A program made the position numbers and the translations under genes. The notes under the pieces were generated by a model. It was not told the DNA's origin and searched no databases. It was given only the letters and a program-made list of their open reading frames with translations. 11,658 bases of DNA from Holophagae bacterium. GTDB taxonomy: Bacteria; Acidobacteriota; Thermoanaerobaculia; Thermoanaerobaculales; Sulfomarinibacteraceae. Of the stretch, positions 1 to 6,088 are shown piece after piece. Where the stretch lies: the NCBI GenBank assembly GCA_030609785.1, contig JAUWTC010000029.1, positions 1-11,658 of the forward strand. Direction: 5' to 3'. Each line of letters begins with the position of its first letter. Positions within the stretch are counted from its first letter, which is position 1.

Positions 1-1311
1 CCGCGGGTGAAGGAGGCGTCGGAAGATGACGAGGCGACCGACGACGATCTGGAGATCGTCCTTGGTGAGGTCGAAGAGGATTTCGACATCGACAGTGACG
101 ATCTGTGGCACGGCACCGTGTGGCCGGCGACGCCGTCAGAGAGTTGGTTCATCAGTGCGACGGCGGCCTACTGGCGTTTGCTGGACGGTCTCGAAGACGA
201 CCCGGTGGAAGCCGCCGAGGCATTAGCCGACGAGTTGGCCGCACTGGAGAACCGCTTCCTCTTCACGGTGTCACGAGAGCGTGATCTGCGGGCGCTCGAG
301 GCCCATCGGGCCTACGACCAGTTTGGTCCCTACCTCCTGCCGCGGATCAAAGGGACATTCGCCCTGCATCAGTTGAGGCTCTTGCTGGGGAATGAGACCT
401 TCCTCGATGTAATGCGGGCCGTGCACCAACGGTTCGAAGGACGAACGATGACGACTGCCGACTTCATCCAGACGGCTGAAGAGTTCACGGCTGAGCCGTT
501 GGAGGCCTTCGTCCGCCAATGGCTGAATCGCCAAGGGCTTCCGGCGCCGCAGGTTGAGGCGTCGATCGTCGAAAAGCGCAAGGGCGGGTGGGACGTGAAA
601 TTCCGGATCTTGCAGCCGGAGCCGGCCTACCATTTTGTTTCCCGCGTGGCGTTCGACATCGAAGAGCGCCGCGAGATTCGGGAGATCGAAATCGAGGGGG
701 ATTTCAGTGAGACCTTCCACTTCGAAAACCGTCCCGACCGGGTCGAGTTTGACGTCTTTCACGATCTGCCGACCGAGCACGCTTCGTTCTACGTTTGGCG
801 CAACTTCATTGATCAATTCCACGACACACTGATCGTCTACGGCACCGCTCGTCAGATCGAGGCCAATCACACGATGGCTCGCCGGTGGCAGGAGAGGGTG
901 GCCGATGCCTACATCGAGATCCTGCCGCCCTTGGTCAAGGACGCTGAGCTGACCCCCGAGACCGCGGCGACACACGATCTGATGGTCCTGGGTACGCTGG
1001 ACGACAATGCGCTCTTTGCCGCGATCCCCGAGACTGCCGGGGTGCGGTGGGGGAGGAACTCATTCAGCTGGCAGGGGAGGGACTACGCCGATCCGGACGA
1101 CGGTCTCTTCCTGGTCCTGCCCAATCCCTTCAATCCTGACCGGGTGATGTACGTTCTGGCTGCCAACTCGGCCAAACAGCTGTGGCACATGACCGAGCAA
1201 TACCGTCGAGGTCAACCCCAGTGGGCGGTCTTCGAAGGCGGTGAGGTCGTGGACAGTGGGTATTTTGAGCGGCCGGGGTTTGTTGTCGAGCTGGGGGAGG
1301 ATGAAGGATGA
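1..1311 (+). CDS. M1-family metallopeptidase, C-terminal part (5' end outside window)
   Basis: The reading frame is open from the first base, so the true start and the zinc site (HEXXH) lie upstream; what remains is about 436 residues. Counting from the GTG at position 7, the helical C-terminal part of the M1 catalytic region is visible: KGTFALHQLR (115-124), then an F-x3-M helix, TTADFIQTAEEF (149-160) and the closing QWLNRQGLP (171-179), which is the usual end of the peptidase domain. It is preceded by a strongly acidic stretch (residues 3-32, mostly D and E) that looks like a disordered insert. About 255 residues follow the peptidase core: a beta-rich segment (about 180-275), then an alpha/beta segment with TLIVYGTARQIEAN and a late LPNPFNPDRVMYVLAAN motif. 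The protein probably trims peptides and may be exported, but no signal is in view. The TGA stop lies inside a GGATGAA repeat, so the last residues (GEDEG) are repeat-encoded. M1 assignment is fairly sure; the role of the C-terminal part is unknown. Confidence 0.8.
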   Translation, partial: PRVKEASEDDEATDDDLEIVLGEVEEDFDIDSDDLWHGTVWPATPSESWFISATAAYWRLLDGLEDDPVEAAEALADELAALENRFLFTVSRERDLRALEAHRAYDQFGPYLLPRIKGTFALHQLRLLLGNETFLDVMRAVHQRFEGRTMTTADFIQTAEEFTAEPLEAFVRQWLNRQGLPAPQVEASIVEKRKGGWDVKFRILQPEPAYHFVSRVAFDIEERREIREIEIEGDFSETFHFENRPDRVEFDVFHDLPTEHASFYVWRNFIDQFHDTLIVYGTARQIEANHTMARRWQERVADAYIEILPPLVKDAELTPETAATHDLMVLGTLDDNALFAAIPETAGVRWGRNSFSWQGRDYADPDDGLFLVLPNPFNPDRVMYVLAANSAKQLWHMTEQYRRGQPQWAVFEGGEVVDSGYFERPGFVVELGEDEG

Positions 1312-1354
1312 CAGGCGGAGGATGAAGGATGAAGGATGAAGGCGGAAGGATGAA
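1299..1354 (+). repeat. Heptanucleotide tandem repeat, consensus GGATGAA, eight units
   Basis: Eight units stay in exact 7-nt register: GGATGAA, GGATGAC, AGGCGGA, GGATGAA three times, GGCGGAA, GGATGAA. Five of eight are perfect. The first two units are the last codons and stop (1309-1311) of the M1 peptidase gene; the array ends 11 bp before the extended -10 of the next gene. Period 7 is not a codon multiple, which argues against a coding origin. It resembles in form the heptameric STRR repeats known from cyanobacteria, without implying the same family. Confidence 0.85.
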
Positions 1355-1362
1355 GTCGGAAA

Positions 1363-1371
1363 TGCTAAAAT
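1363..1371 (+). promoter_or_regulatory. Extended -10 promoter, probably giving a leaderless mRNA
   Basis: TGCTAAAAT matches an extended -10 (TG at 1363-1364, TAAAAT at 1366-1371). The ATG of the next gene is at 1379, seven bases after the hexamer, so transcription would begin at or next to the start codon. No Shine-Dalgarno sequence precedes that ATG, in keeping with a leaderless message. The -35 position falls in the end of the GGATGAA tract and shows no TTGACA-like match. Confidence 0.5.
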
Positions 1372-1378
1372 ACTGAGT

Positions 1379-1585
1379 ATGGACACACTTGAGGAGCGCA
1401 GCCGGAGGCGACGGGAGACGATGGAAACCCATCGAGCAACCTCCTTTGAGGATGCCGAGCGGTGGGATCTCGAGTTCTGGCAACGTCGGACTCCCCAAGA
1501 GCGCCTCTCGGCTCTTGTTGCCATGCGCCGAGAGGTCGAGTTGGTTGAGGCGGCGAGGCGTGAGGCCTCGGAGCACGACGGGTAA
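1379..1585 (+). CDS. Small charged protein paired with nucleotidyltransferase; putative antitoxin
   Basis: A 68-residue protein, rich in Arg and Glu, with no signal peptide or membrane segment. The N-terminal third (residues 1-20) is very basic (RSRRRRE); the middle carries DAERWDLEFWQ (25-35), followed by a helix TPQERLSALVAMRREVELVEA that would suit dimerisation or binding to a partner. The gene ends three bases before the ATG of the nucleotidyltransferase gene, and both proteins begin Met-Asp-Thr, so they are surely co-transcribed. Small proteins with a WDLEFWQ-type motif ahead of DUF6036/AbiEii-like nucleotidyltransferases recur in bacterial genomes, from memory. The antitoxin role is inferred from size, gene order and partner only. 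ATG 1379 is chosen for its fit to the -10 element; an in-frame ATG at codon 15 is an alternative. Confidence 0.65.
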   Translation: MDTLEERSRRRRETMETHRATSFEDAERWDLEFWQRRTPQERLSALVAMRREVELVEAARREASEHDG

Positions 1586-1588
1586 CCG

Positions 1589-2053
1589 ATGGATACGGTC
1601 GAAGATTTTGAGGATATCCTCGAGCTGTTCGAACGGCATCGTGTCCGATACCTCATCGTCGGCGGCATGGCGTTCATCTTTCACGCCAAGCCTCGATATA
1701 CCAAGGATATCGACCTGTGGCTGGATCCCGATCCTGACAACGTGCGATTGGTGAACCAGGCTTTGACGGAGTTCGGGAGTCCCGAACTGATGTCACCAGA
1801 AACGCCGGATGAGATCTTGCAGTTGGGTGTTGCTCCCAACAGAATTGATCTTTTGCGAGACGTTGTCTCTATGGCATTTTCAGAGGCTTGGCCACGGAGG
1901 ATCCAGGCACCCTACGGGAGGGTCTCGGCCAACTGGATCGATCTCGAGGGCCTATTGGAGATCAAGAGCGCAATCGATCATCCTCGACACCAGGAGGACG
2001 CTCGAGTCCTCAGGGCGGTTCGGGAGAGTCGCAAAGAAACCAACGGCGACTAA
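1589..2053 (+). CDS. Nucleotidyltransferase, AbiEii/DUF6036-like; putative toxin
   Basis: A 154-residue protein with the fold signature of minimal nucleotidyltransferases. The sequence YLIVGGMAFIFHA (21-33) gives the GG motif, followed by PRYTKDIDLWL (35-45) with the two metal-binding aspartates D40 and D42; a third acidic residue is probably D87 in NRIDLL. The C-terminal LLEIKSAI..PRHQEDARVL (122-141) matches the K...R..KD..D helix that closes this family. Related enzymes act as toxins that add nucleotides to tRNA or proteins, or as the partner that modifies a HEPN toxin. Here the neighbour is a 68-residue protein, not a HEPN domain. The start ATG lies three bases after the upstream stop. 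It ends 16 bp from the convergent secreted-protein gene. Enzyme family is confident; toxin role is inference. Confidence 0.8.
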   Translation: MDTVEDFEDILELFERHRVRYLIVGGMAFIFHAKPRYTKDIDLWLDPDPDNVRLVNQALTEFGSPELMSPETPDEILQLGVAPNRIDLLRDVVSMAFSEAWPRRIQAPYGRVSANWIDLEGLLEIKSAIDHPRHQEDARVLRAVRESRKETNGD

Positions 2054-2069
2054 TTTGCCTTCTGTTTTT

Positions 2070-2489
2070 TCAGTCCTTTCGTTCGGCTTGATGAACGACG
2101 TATCGATGAGCCATCACCGGGTCCGGCAACATTACGTCGATTTGCCGGGATAGCTGCTTCGGATCGCCGACGGTAATGACGGCACATTCGAATCGACCGT
2201 CAGGCCAGCAGAACAAGAGCTTTTCGGTGTTAGATAGCCATGTTCGAGATATTGACCACTCGCCATCCGGATTGGTGACGTCAGAACGCGCCGCCCATCC
2301 CTCTCCAACGGAGATGATTTCGATTTCCGGAAGACGAAGATCCGAGCTGTCGGTGACCACGAAAAGGATTCGGTCGGTGAAGGCCCGTTCATCAACTATT
2401 TCCTCCGCAGAAATTGGTTGAGCTGTTAATGCCAGGAAGATGACGAATATGACTGCTGTCGTTCTTAAATAGAAAATAGCCTCCTCCAT
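2070..2489 (-). CDS. Small secreted protein of unknown function, coupled to MazF-type toxin
   Basis: A 139-residue protein with a clear Sec signal: Arg at residue 9, hydrophobic core TAVIFVIFLALTA (11-23) and a probable cleavage site after PISA (25-28). The mature part has the look of a small carboxypeptidase-regulatory-like beta-sandwich: EIEIISVGEGWAARSDVTNPDGEWSI contains the turn T-x-PDG-x-W typical of such domains, and two Cys residues (FCWPDGRFEC) could form a disulfide. The ATG directly follows the TGA of the toxin gene (TGAATG), so translation is probably coupled; the GGAGGAGG just inside the ORF has no suitable start after it. The 5' part is visibly more A+T-rich than the neighbouring genes. 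No function can be assigned. An exported protein at the end of a toxin-antitoxin operon is unexpected. Confidence 0.65.
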   Translation of the reverse strand: MEEAIFYLRTTAVIFVIFLALTAQPISAEEIVDERAFTDRILFVVTDSSDLRLPEIEIISVGEGWAARSDVTNPDGEWSISRTWLSNTEKLLFCWPDGRFECAVITVGDPKQLSRQIDVMLPDPVMAHRYVVHQAERKD

Positions 2490-2864
2490 TCACACAACGG
2501 TCTCACAGTGGGCGGAGTCGATATCAAGGATTAGGGCAACCGCCGAGAGAATCCGGTCAAGATCGGTGCCGGAAACGTGTCCGGATTGACGTTTGAACCT
2601 TCGGTGACTCAATGAGCGGATCTGAAAGCAATCTACTGCCGAGGTCTTTTCCAGGCCGTTAGTCGGTGCGGGTTCGATCTTCACGAAGAAGGGATTTCCC
2701 TGCCAGCCGGGGCGCCAGCCGGTGACGGGAACAACGACCGAGAGCCGAAGGTGCAGGTCGTGACCGGGGTTGAGCACGACCACCGGTCTGGTCTTGAAGA
2801 GTTCGTCTCCCAAGGTGGGATCAAGGCTGACATACCAAAGTTCACCTCTCTTCAAAGTCTTCAC
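2490..2864 (-). CDS. MazF/PemK-family endoribonuclease toxin
   Basis: A 124-residue protein from a GTG start. The family pattern is all present: N-terminal KRGELWYVSLDPTLGDELF (5-23), KTRPVVVLNPG, the strand SVVVPVTG, then GLEKTSAVDCFQIRSLSHRRF and a C-terminal helix LDRILSAVALILDID. MazF/PemK proteins are SH3-like barrels that cut mRNA, and sometimes rRNA or tRNA, at short sequences. The frame is open far upstream, but the GTG at 2864 gives the normal MazF N-terminus, has a G6 run nine bases upstream (2874-2879), and overlaps the last 23 bases of the antitoxin gene, so the two are translationally coupled. The stop abuts the next start. Assignment is confident; the cleavage specificity cannot be read from sequence. 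Confidence 0.88.
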   Translation of the reverse strand: MKTLKRGELWYVSLDPTLGDELFKTRPVVVLNPGHDLHLRLSVVVPVTGWRPGWQGNPFFVKIEPAPTNGLEKTSAVDCFQIRSLSHRRFKRQSGHVSGTDLDRILSAVALILDIDSAHCETVV

Positions 2865-3081
2865 CTTCGAGATCCCCCCAGAGTGGCGCCGGCGGCTCGG
2901 CAGCACACATCTCGTAGGCGCGATCACGAAGAGCCTGCCTGAGGCGTTGTCGCTCTGCCTTGAGTTTCTCCTCGATGGCGGCCCTGATGAATGCGCTCTT
3001 GCTTCGGTAGCCAAGCGAGCCGACAACTCGGGCGAGTTCTGCCGTAATTTCCGGATCCAGCGTTACTTTTTGCTGTGGCAT
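2842..3081 (-). CDS. Ribbon-helix-helix antitoxin of the MazF-type toxin
   Basis: A 79-residue protein. Residues 4-15 (QKVTLDPEITAE) make the DNA-binding strand and first helix; SLGYRSKSAFIRAAIEEKL (22-40) is the typical second helix of a MetJ/CopG-type ribbon-helix-helix domain. A long charged helix follows, and the tail is acidic with Trp (PLWGDLEGEDFEER, 66-79), as expected of an antitoxin tail that fills the toxin's RNA groove. The start ATG at 3081 has AAAGGAA five bases upstream (3087-3093). The gene overlaps the toxin by 23 bases. It sits 130 bp after polA on the same strand, with two inverted repeats in between that could be its operator. Role as antitoxin is inferred from gene order, fold and size; confidence is high. 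Confidence 0.85.
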   Translation of the reverse strand: MPQQKVTLDPEITAELARVVGSLGYRSKSAFIRAAIEEKLKAERQRLRQALRDRAYEMCAAEPPAPLWGDLEGEDFEER

Positions 3082-3100
3082 GACGGTTCCTTTCCCCTTG

Positions 3101-3114
3101 TTATGGTACCACAA
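3101..3114 (-). promoter_or_regulatory. Near-palindrome upstream of antitoxin gene, candidate operator
   Basis: TTATGGTACCACAA is a 14-bp inverted repeat centred on GGTACC, with one mismatched pair (12 of 14 positions symmetric). It lies 20 bp upstream of the antitoxin start. RHH antitoxins usually repress their own operon by binding such palindromes, so this is a reasonable operator; no experiment is implied. Confidence 0.4.
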
Positions 3115-3117
3115 TAT

Positions 3118-3135
3118 GGGACCGATAAAGGTCCC
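3118..3135 (-). promoter_or_regulatory. Perfect inverted repeat GGGACC-6-GGTCCC between polA and the antitoxin gene
   Basis: Six-base arms GGGACC (3118-3123) and GGTCCC (3130-3135) are separated by GATAAA. The element could be a second operator half, a hairpin in a read-through transcript from polA, or part of a weak terminator; there is no T-run after it on the minus strand. Confidence 0.35.
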
Positions 3136-3147
3136 CTGCTGAAGGTC

Positions 3148-3173
3148 TTGGAAAGAAGATCTCTCGTTTCCAA
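3148..3173 (-). other. Inverted repeat TTGGAAA-12-TTTCCAA downstream of polA
   Basis: Seven-base perfect arms (3148-3154 and 3167-3173) with an inner AGATCT palindrome lie about 40 bp after the polA stop. The stem is A+T-rich and has no T-run, so it is a poor intrinsic terminator; it may be an operator or chance. Confidence 0.25.
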
Positions 3174-3211
3174 TTCCGTTTTCAATTGTGACCGGGTCGT
3201 GGGGCGGTGAT

Positions 3212-5884
3212 TCAGTGCGCCTCATTCCAAGTCTTTCCGCTGCCGACGTCGACGACCAGCGGAACGCTGAGTTCGAGGGCGGTGACCATTTCGTGGCGGA
3301 CCATGTCGGCAACGGCGTCCTGTTTGTCCTCGTCGACCTCGAGCAGGAGTTCGTCATGGACCTGGAGCAAGAGGTACTGGCCTGGAAATTCTTCGGCCAG
3401 CCTTCGATCGACGGCGATCATCGCCAGTTTGATCAGATCGGCGGCCGAGCCCTGGACAGGCGTGTTGACCGCAACCCTTTCCGCACCTCGGCGCTGGGCG
3501 AAATTTCCGCCCTCGAGGTCGACCGGGCGACGTCGGCCCAGGATAGTCTCGACGTAGCCGTGGTCCCTCGCAAACTGCAGGGTTTCTTGCCTGAAGACCT
3601 CGATCTCGGGGAAGCGTTCCTTGTACCGGTCGATGTAGTCCTGCGCCTCGCCTCTGCTGAGGTCCTGTGTCTGGGCCAGGCCGAAAGCGCTCTGGCCGTA
3701 AACGATGCCGAAGTTGACCGCTTTGGCGATCGAGCGTTTCCGCCTCGAGACCTCGGAGGGGTCGATTCCGAAAAGGCCTGCGGCCGTCAGGGTGTGAACG
3801 TCTTTCCCTGCAGCAAATGCCTCGGCGAATCCCCCTTGGCCGCCGCACAAGTGAGCCAGCACCCGAAGCTCGACCTGGGAATAGTCGGCCGAGAGCAGTA
3901 CCCGGCCCTCCGGCGCGACAAACGCCTCTCGGATTCGCCGGCCCTCGGGCGTGCGGATCGGGATGTTCTGCAGGTTGGGGTCGGTTGAGGCCAATCGGCC
4001 GGTGGCGGCGGTCGTTTGCGAGAAGGTCGTGTGGATGCGGCCGGTTTCAGGATGGATCAATTTCGGCAGCGGGTCAGCATAGGTGTTCTTCAACTTGACC
4101 AACGACCGGTATTCCAGGATTGCCTTGGGCAGCGGGTGTTGCGCCGCCAACTCGTTGAGGACCGCTTCGTTGGTCGAAGGCCCGGTCTTTGTTTTGCGGA
4201 TGACCGGTAACCCTAAGCGTTCGAACAGGATCTCCCGCAGCTGTTTGACCGAACCGATATTGAAGGGGCCTTCGGCAAAGTGGTGGCAGCGTTTTTCGGC
4301 CTCGGCGATGCCTTCGCCCAGCTCGGCGGAGAAGGTTGTCAGTTGGGTCTTGTCGACGGCGATGCCTCTCATTTCCATGCGGGCCAGCACCGACATCAGC
4401 GGGATCTCTACATCGTCGTAGAGTTTGGACAAGCCATCGGTGACGATCTGCTCGCTGAGCTTCTCATCCAAGAGCCAGGTGACGTGGGCATCCTCGGCGG
4501 CGTAGTCGCGGGCGGTCTCAAGGGGGACGGCGGCGAATGTCGAGTCCTTGGAGACCGTCTCGGAGAAAGGGATCATTTTGTGGCCCAGGTGAATCAGGGC
4601 CAACTCGTCCAACCGATGGGAACGCCGGTCGGGTGACAGCAGGGTGTCGGCCAGCAGTGTGTCCCCCTCGATGCCCTGGAGTTCGACGCCGTGGCGGCGG
4701 AGCACCTTCAGGTCGAACTTGAGATTCTGGCCGGTCTTGCCGATGCTTGGATCTTCCATGATGGGGCCGAGGACCTGGCGGACGGGTTCCCACTCCATCT
4801 GACCGAGACTGTCGAAGCCCTCGTGTCCGACCGGGACGTACCACGCCCTCTCCTGATCACAGCAGAAGGACAGGCCGACCAGGCGGTCGCGCATGGTGTC
4901 CAGGCCGGTGGTCTCGGTATCCAGGGCAAATTTCTTCGCGCCCTTGAGTTCCGCGGCCAGTTCGGCCAGGGCGGCATCATCAGTGACGAGGCGGTAGCCG
5001 GAGCGGTCGACGGTCTGCATGGCACCGCCGAACTCCTTCAGCAGCGAGCGGAACTCCAACTCCTGAAAAAGCTGGCGGGCGGGGTCCTCCGGAGGCGGCC
5101 ACGAGAGTTCGAGATCATCGAGGGTTGTTTCAATGGGGACATCGGTGCGGATCGTCGCCAATTCTTTGGAGAGGTAGGCGTTGTCGCGATCGGCTTCCAG
5201 CTTCGCGCGGACGCCCTTGGGTTCGACCTCTTCGATGCGTTCGTAGATGTCGTCGAGGCCCTTGAAGTGTTCGAACAACTTCTTGACGCCTTTTTCGCCG
5301 ATGCCCTTGACGCCGGGGATGTTGTCGGAGCTGTCGCCCCAGATGGCCAGGGCGTCGGGGACCTGCTCCGGCGTGCAGCCGAACTTCTCGAGTACCTCGG
5401 GGAGGGAGACCGTGACGTCTTTCATCGTGTCCAACAGGGTGACGTGGTCTGAGACCAGTTGCATCAAATCCTTGTCCGAGGTCAGTAGGACGACATCCAA
5501 CTCGTTCTCCCAGCGCCGGGCCAGGGTGCCCATCACATCATCGGCTTCGAAATCTTCCACCTCGAGAAACGGAATGTCCAGGGCCTCGGTCAGGGTCGAG
5601 AACAGCGGCATCTGTTCGGCCAGGGAGTCGGGCATGTCCGGCCGGGTTCCCTTGTACTCGGGGAAGATCCGGCGGCGGAACGAGCCGCCTTTGGGGTCCC
5701 AGACGACCGCCAGGTGATCGGGCTTATTATTTCGGATCACGCTGAGGAGCATCGAGGCGAATCCGTAGAGCGCGTTGGTCGGTAGGCCTTCGGAGTTGCT
5801 CATGCCGCGAATGGCGAAAAAAGCCCTGAAGGCCATATTGGGCCCATCGATCAGGTACAGCGTTTTGCGGGGTGTTTCAGTCAT
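3212..5884 (-). CDS. polA: DNA polymerase I, full length with 5' nuclease, active proofreading and polymerase domains
   Basis: An 890-residue protein, usual length for the family. The 5' nuclease domain (1-290) shows LIDGPN (D13), the EADD motif at 113-116, TSDKD (135-139) and GDSSDNIPGVKGIG with its helix-hairpin-helix (183-196). The 3'-5' exonuclease domain (about 295-490) keeps the metal ligands: DTETTGLD (D322, E324), NLKFD (D391) and YAAEDAH (Y461, D465), so proofreading should be active. The polymerase domain has motif A SADYSQVELR (D667), the O helix RRKRSIAKAVNFGIVYG (714-730) with Phe at the sugar-discriminating position, and motif C VHDE (842-845). It acts in Okazaki fragment processing and repair. 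The ATG at 5884 gives the normal N-terminus; the open frame continues upstream only as antisense of the patatin gene. No clear Shine-Dalgarno is seen. Very sure. Confidence 0.97.
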   Translation of the reverse strand: MTETPRKTLYLIDGPNMAFRAFFAIRGMSNSEGLPTNALYGFASMLLSVIRNNKPDHLAVVWDPKGGSFRRRIFPEYKGTRPDMPDSLAEQMPLFSTLTEALDIPFLEVEDFEADDVMGTLARRWENELDVVLLTSDKDLMQLVSDHVTLLDTMKDVTVSLPEVLEKFGCTPEQVPDALAIWGDSSDNIPGVKGIGEKGVKKLFEHFKGLDDIYERIEEVEPKGVRAKLEADRDNAYLSKELATIRTDVPIETTLDDLELSWPPPEDPARQLFQELEFRSLLKEFGGAMQTVDRSGYRLVTDDAALAELAAELKGAKKFALDTETTGLDTMRDRLVGLSFCCDQERAWYVPVGHEGFDSLGQMEWEPVRQVLGPIMEDPSIGKTGQNLKFDLKVLRRHGVELQGIEGDTLLADTLLSPDRRSHRLDELALIHLGHKMIPFSETVSKDSTFAAVPLETARDYAAEDAHVTWLLDEKLSEQIVTDGLSKLYDDVEIPLMSVLARMEMRGIAVDKTQLTTFSAELGEGIAEAEKRCHHFAEGPFNIGSVKQLREILFERLGLPVIRKTKTGPSTNEAVLNELAAQHPLPKAILEYRSLVKLKNTYADPLPKLIHPETGRIHTTFSQTTAATGRLASTDPNLQNIPIRTPEGRRIREAFVAPEGRVLLSADYSQVELRVLAHLCGGQGGFAEAFAAGKDVHTLTAAGLFGIDPSEVSRRKRSIAKAVNFGIVYGQSAFGLAQTQDLSRGEAQDYIDRYKERFPEIEVFRQETLQFARDHGYVETILGRRRPVDLEGGNFAQRRGAERVAVNTPVQGSAADLIKLAMIAVDRRLAEEFPGQYLLLQVHDELLLEVDEDKQDAVADMVRHEMVTALELSVPLVVDVGSGKTWNEAH

Positions 5885-5892
5885 GAAGGCAG

Positions 5893-5928
5893 TGTCGCAT
5901 ATCGAGGCACGAGAATCTCGGTGCGACA
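5893..5928 (-). promoter_or_regulatory. Inverted repeat TGTCGCA-22-TGCGACA just upstream of polA
   Basis: Perfect seven-base arms (5893-5899, 5922-5928) enclose a second potential stem GAGA-A-TCTC (5911-5919). The element begins 9 bp upstream of the polA start and could be an operator or a structured 5' leader. No convincing -35/-10 pair was found for polA. Confidence 0.3.
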
Positions 5929-5947
5929 GGATGAGAACACAATCAGA

Positions 5948-5982
5948 CGCCAAGAGCGCGAAGAGAACGCAAAGAGGGAAGC
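5948..5982 (+). repeat. Purine-rich imperfect tandem tract of about 10-nt period, ending GGGAAGC
   Basis: Units CGCCAAGAG, CGCGAAGAGAA and CGCAAAGAGG follow one another and end in GGGAAGC (5976-5982). The same ending closes the CACAAAAAGG tract at 7826-7860, also in plus orientation. The tract lies in the polA/patatin divergent intergenic region, next to two hairpins. Confidence 0.6.
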
Positions 5983-5999
5983 AGGCGTCTGTCGCTGGA

Positions 6000-6038
6000 C
6001 GCCCCGAAGGGGCGCATGCAATTCGTCCGACGAATTGC
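6000..6038 (+). repeat. Pair of perfect triloop hairpins in the polA/patatin intergenic region
   Basis: CGCCCC-GAA-GGGGCG (6000-6014) is followed after three bases by GCAATTCGT-CCG-ACGAATTGC (6018-6038). Both stems are perfect and both loops are three bases. They sit 50-90 bp upstream of the patatin start, before its possible promoter. They may be REP-like repeats; a terminator role is unlikely since neither flanking gene ends here. Confidence 0.7.
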
Positions 6039-6043
6039 CCAGG

Positions 6044-6073
6044 TTGCGTATTTATGCCGCGCTGCGGTAAAGT
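6044..6073 (+). promoter_or_regulatory. Possible promoter of the patatin gene
   Basis: TTGCGT (6044-6049) and TAAAGT (6068-6073) are spaced 18 bp and would place transcription start close to the GGAGGAGG ribosome-binding site. Both hexamers are imperfect, so this is a weak call. Confidence 0.3.
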
Positions 6074-6077
6074 CGGC

Positions 6078-6085
6078 GGAGGAGG
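6078..6085 (+). promoter_or_regulatory. Strong Shine-Dalgarno deciding the patatin start
   Basis: GGAGGAGG lies ahead of three in-frame starts: TTG 6086, ATG 6089 and ATG 6098. Pairing through GGAGG at 6078-6082 leaves six bases to ATG 6089, the best spacing, so 6089 is preferred. This is the strongest ribosome-binding site in the window. Confidence 0.7.
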
Positions 6086-6088
6086 TTG

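Noticed and set aside
271..975. 234-codon minus-strand frame within the M1 peptidase gene
   Set aside because: Antisense shadow of a convincing family match on the plus strand.
1299..1354. CRISPR-like array
   Set aside because: The 7-nt units are contiguous with no spacers and there are no cas genes.
1060..1684. Minus-strand frames with repeated SSFIL and HPP peptides
   Set aside because: These peptides are just the translation of the GGATGAA heptads and antisense of the peptidase and nucleotidyltransferase genes.
2490..3026. 178-residue version of the MazF toxin
   Set aside because: The first 54 residues are antitoxin-gene sequence in another frame; GTG 2864 fits the family N-terminus.
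2842..3357. Longer 171-residue antitoxin starting at 3357
   Set aside because: The extra N-terminal 92 residues overlap the polA 3' end in another frame and have no motif; the ATG at 3081 has a ribosome-binding site and begins the RHH strand.
3188..3988. 266-codon plus-strand frame within polA
   Set aside because: Antisense shadow of the conserved polymerase domain in high-GC DNA; no start signal or motif.
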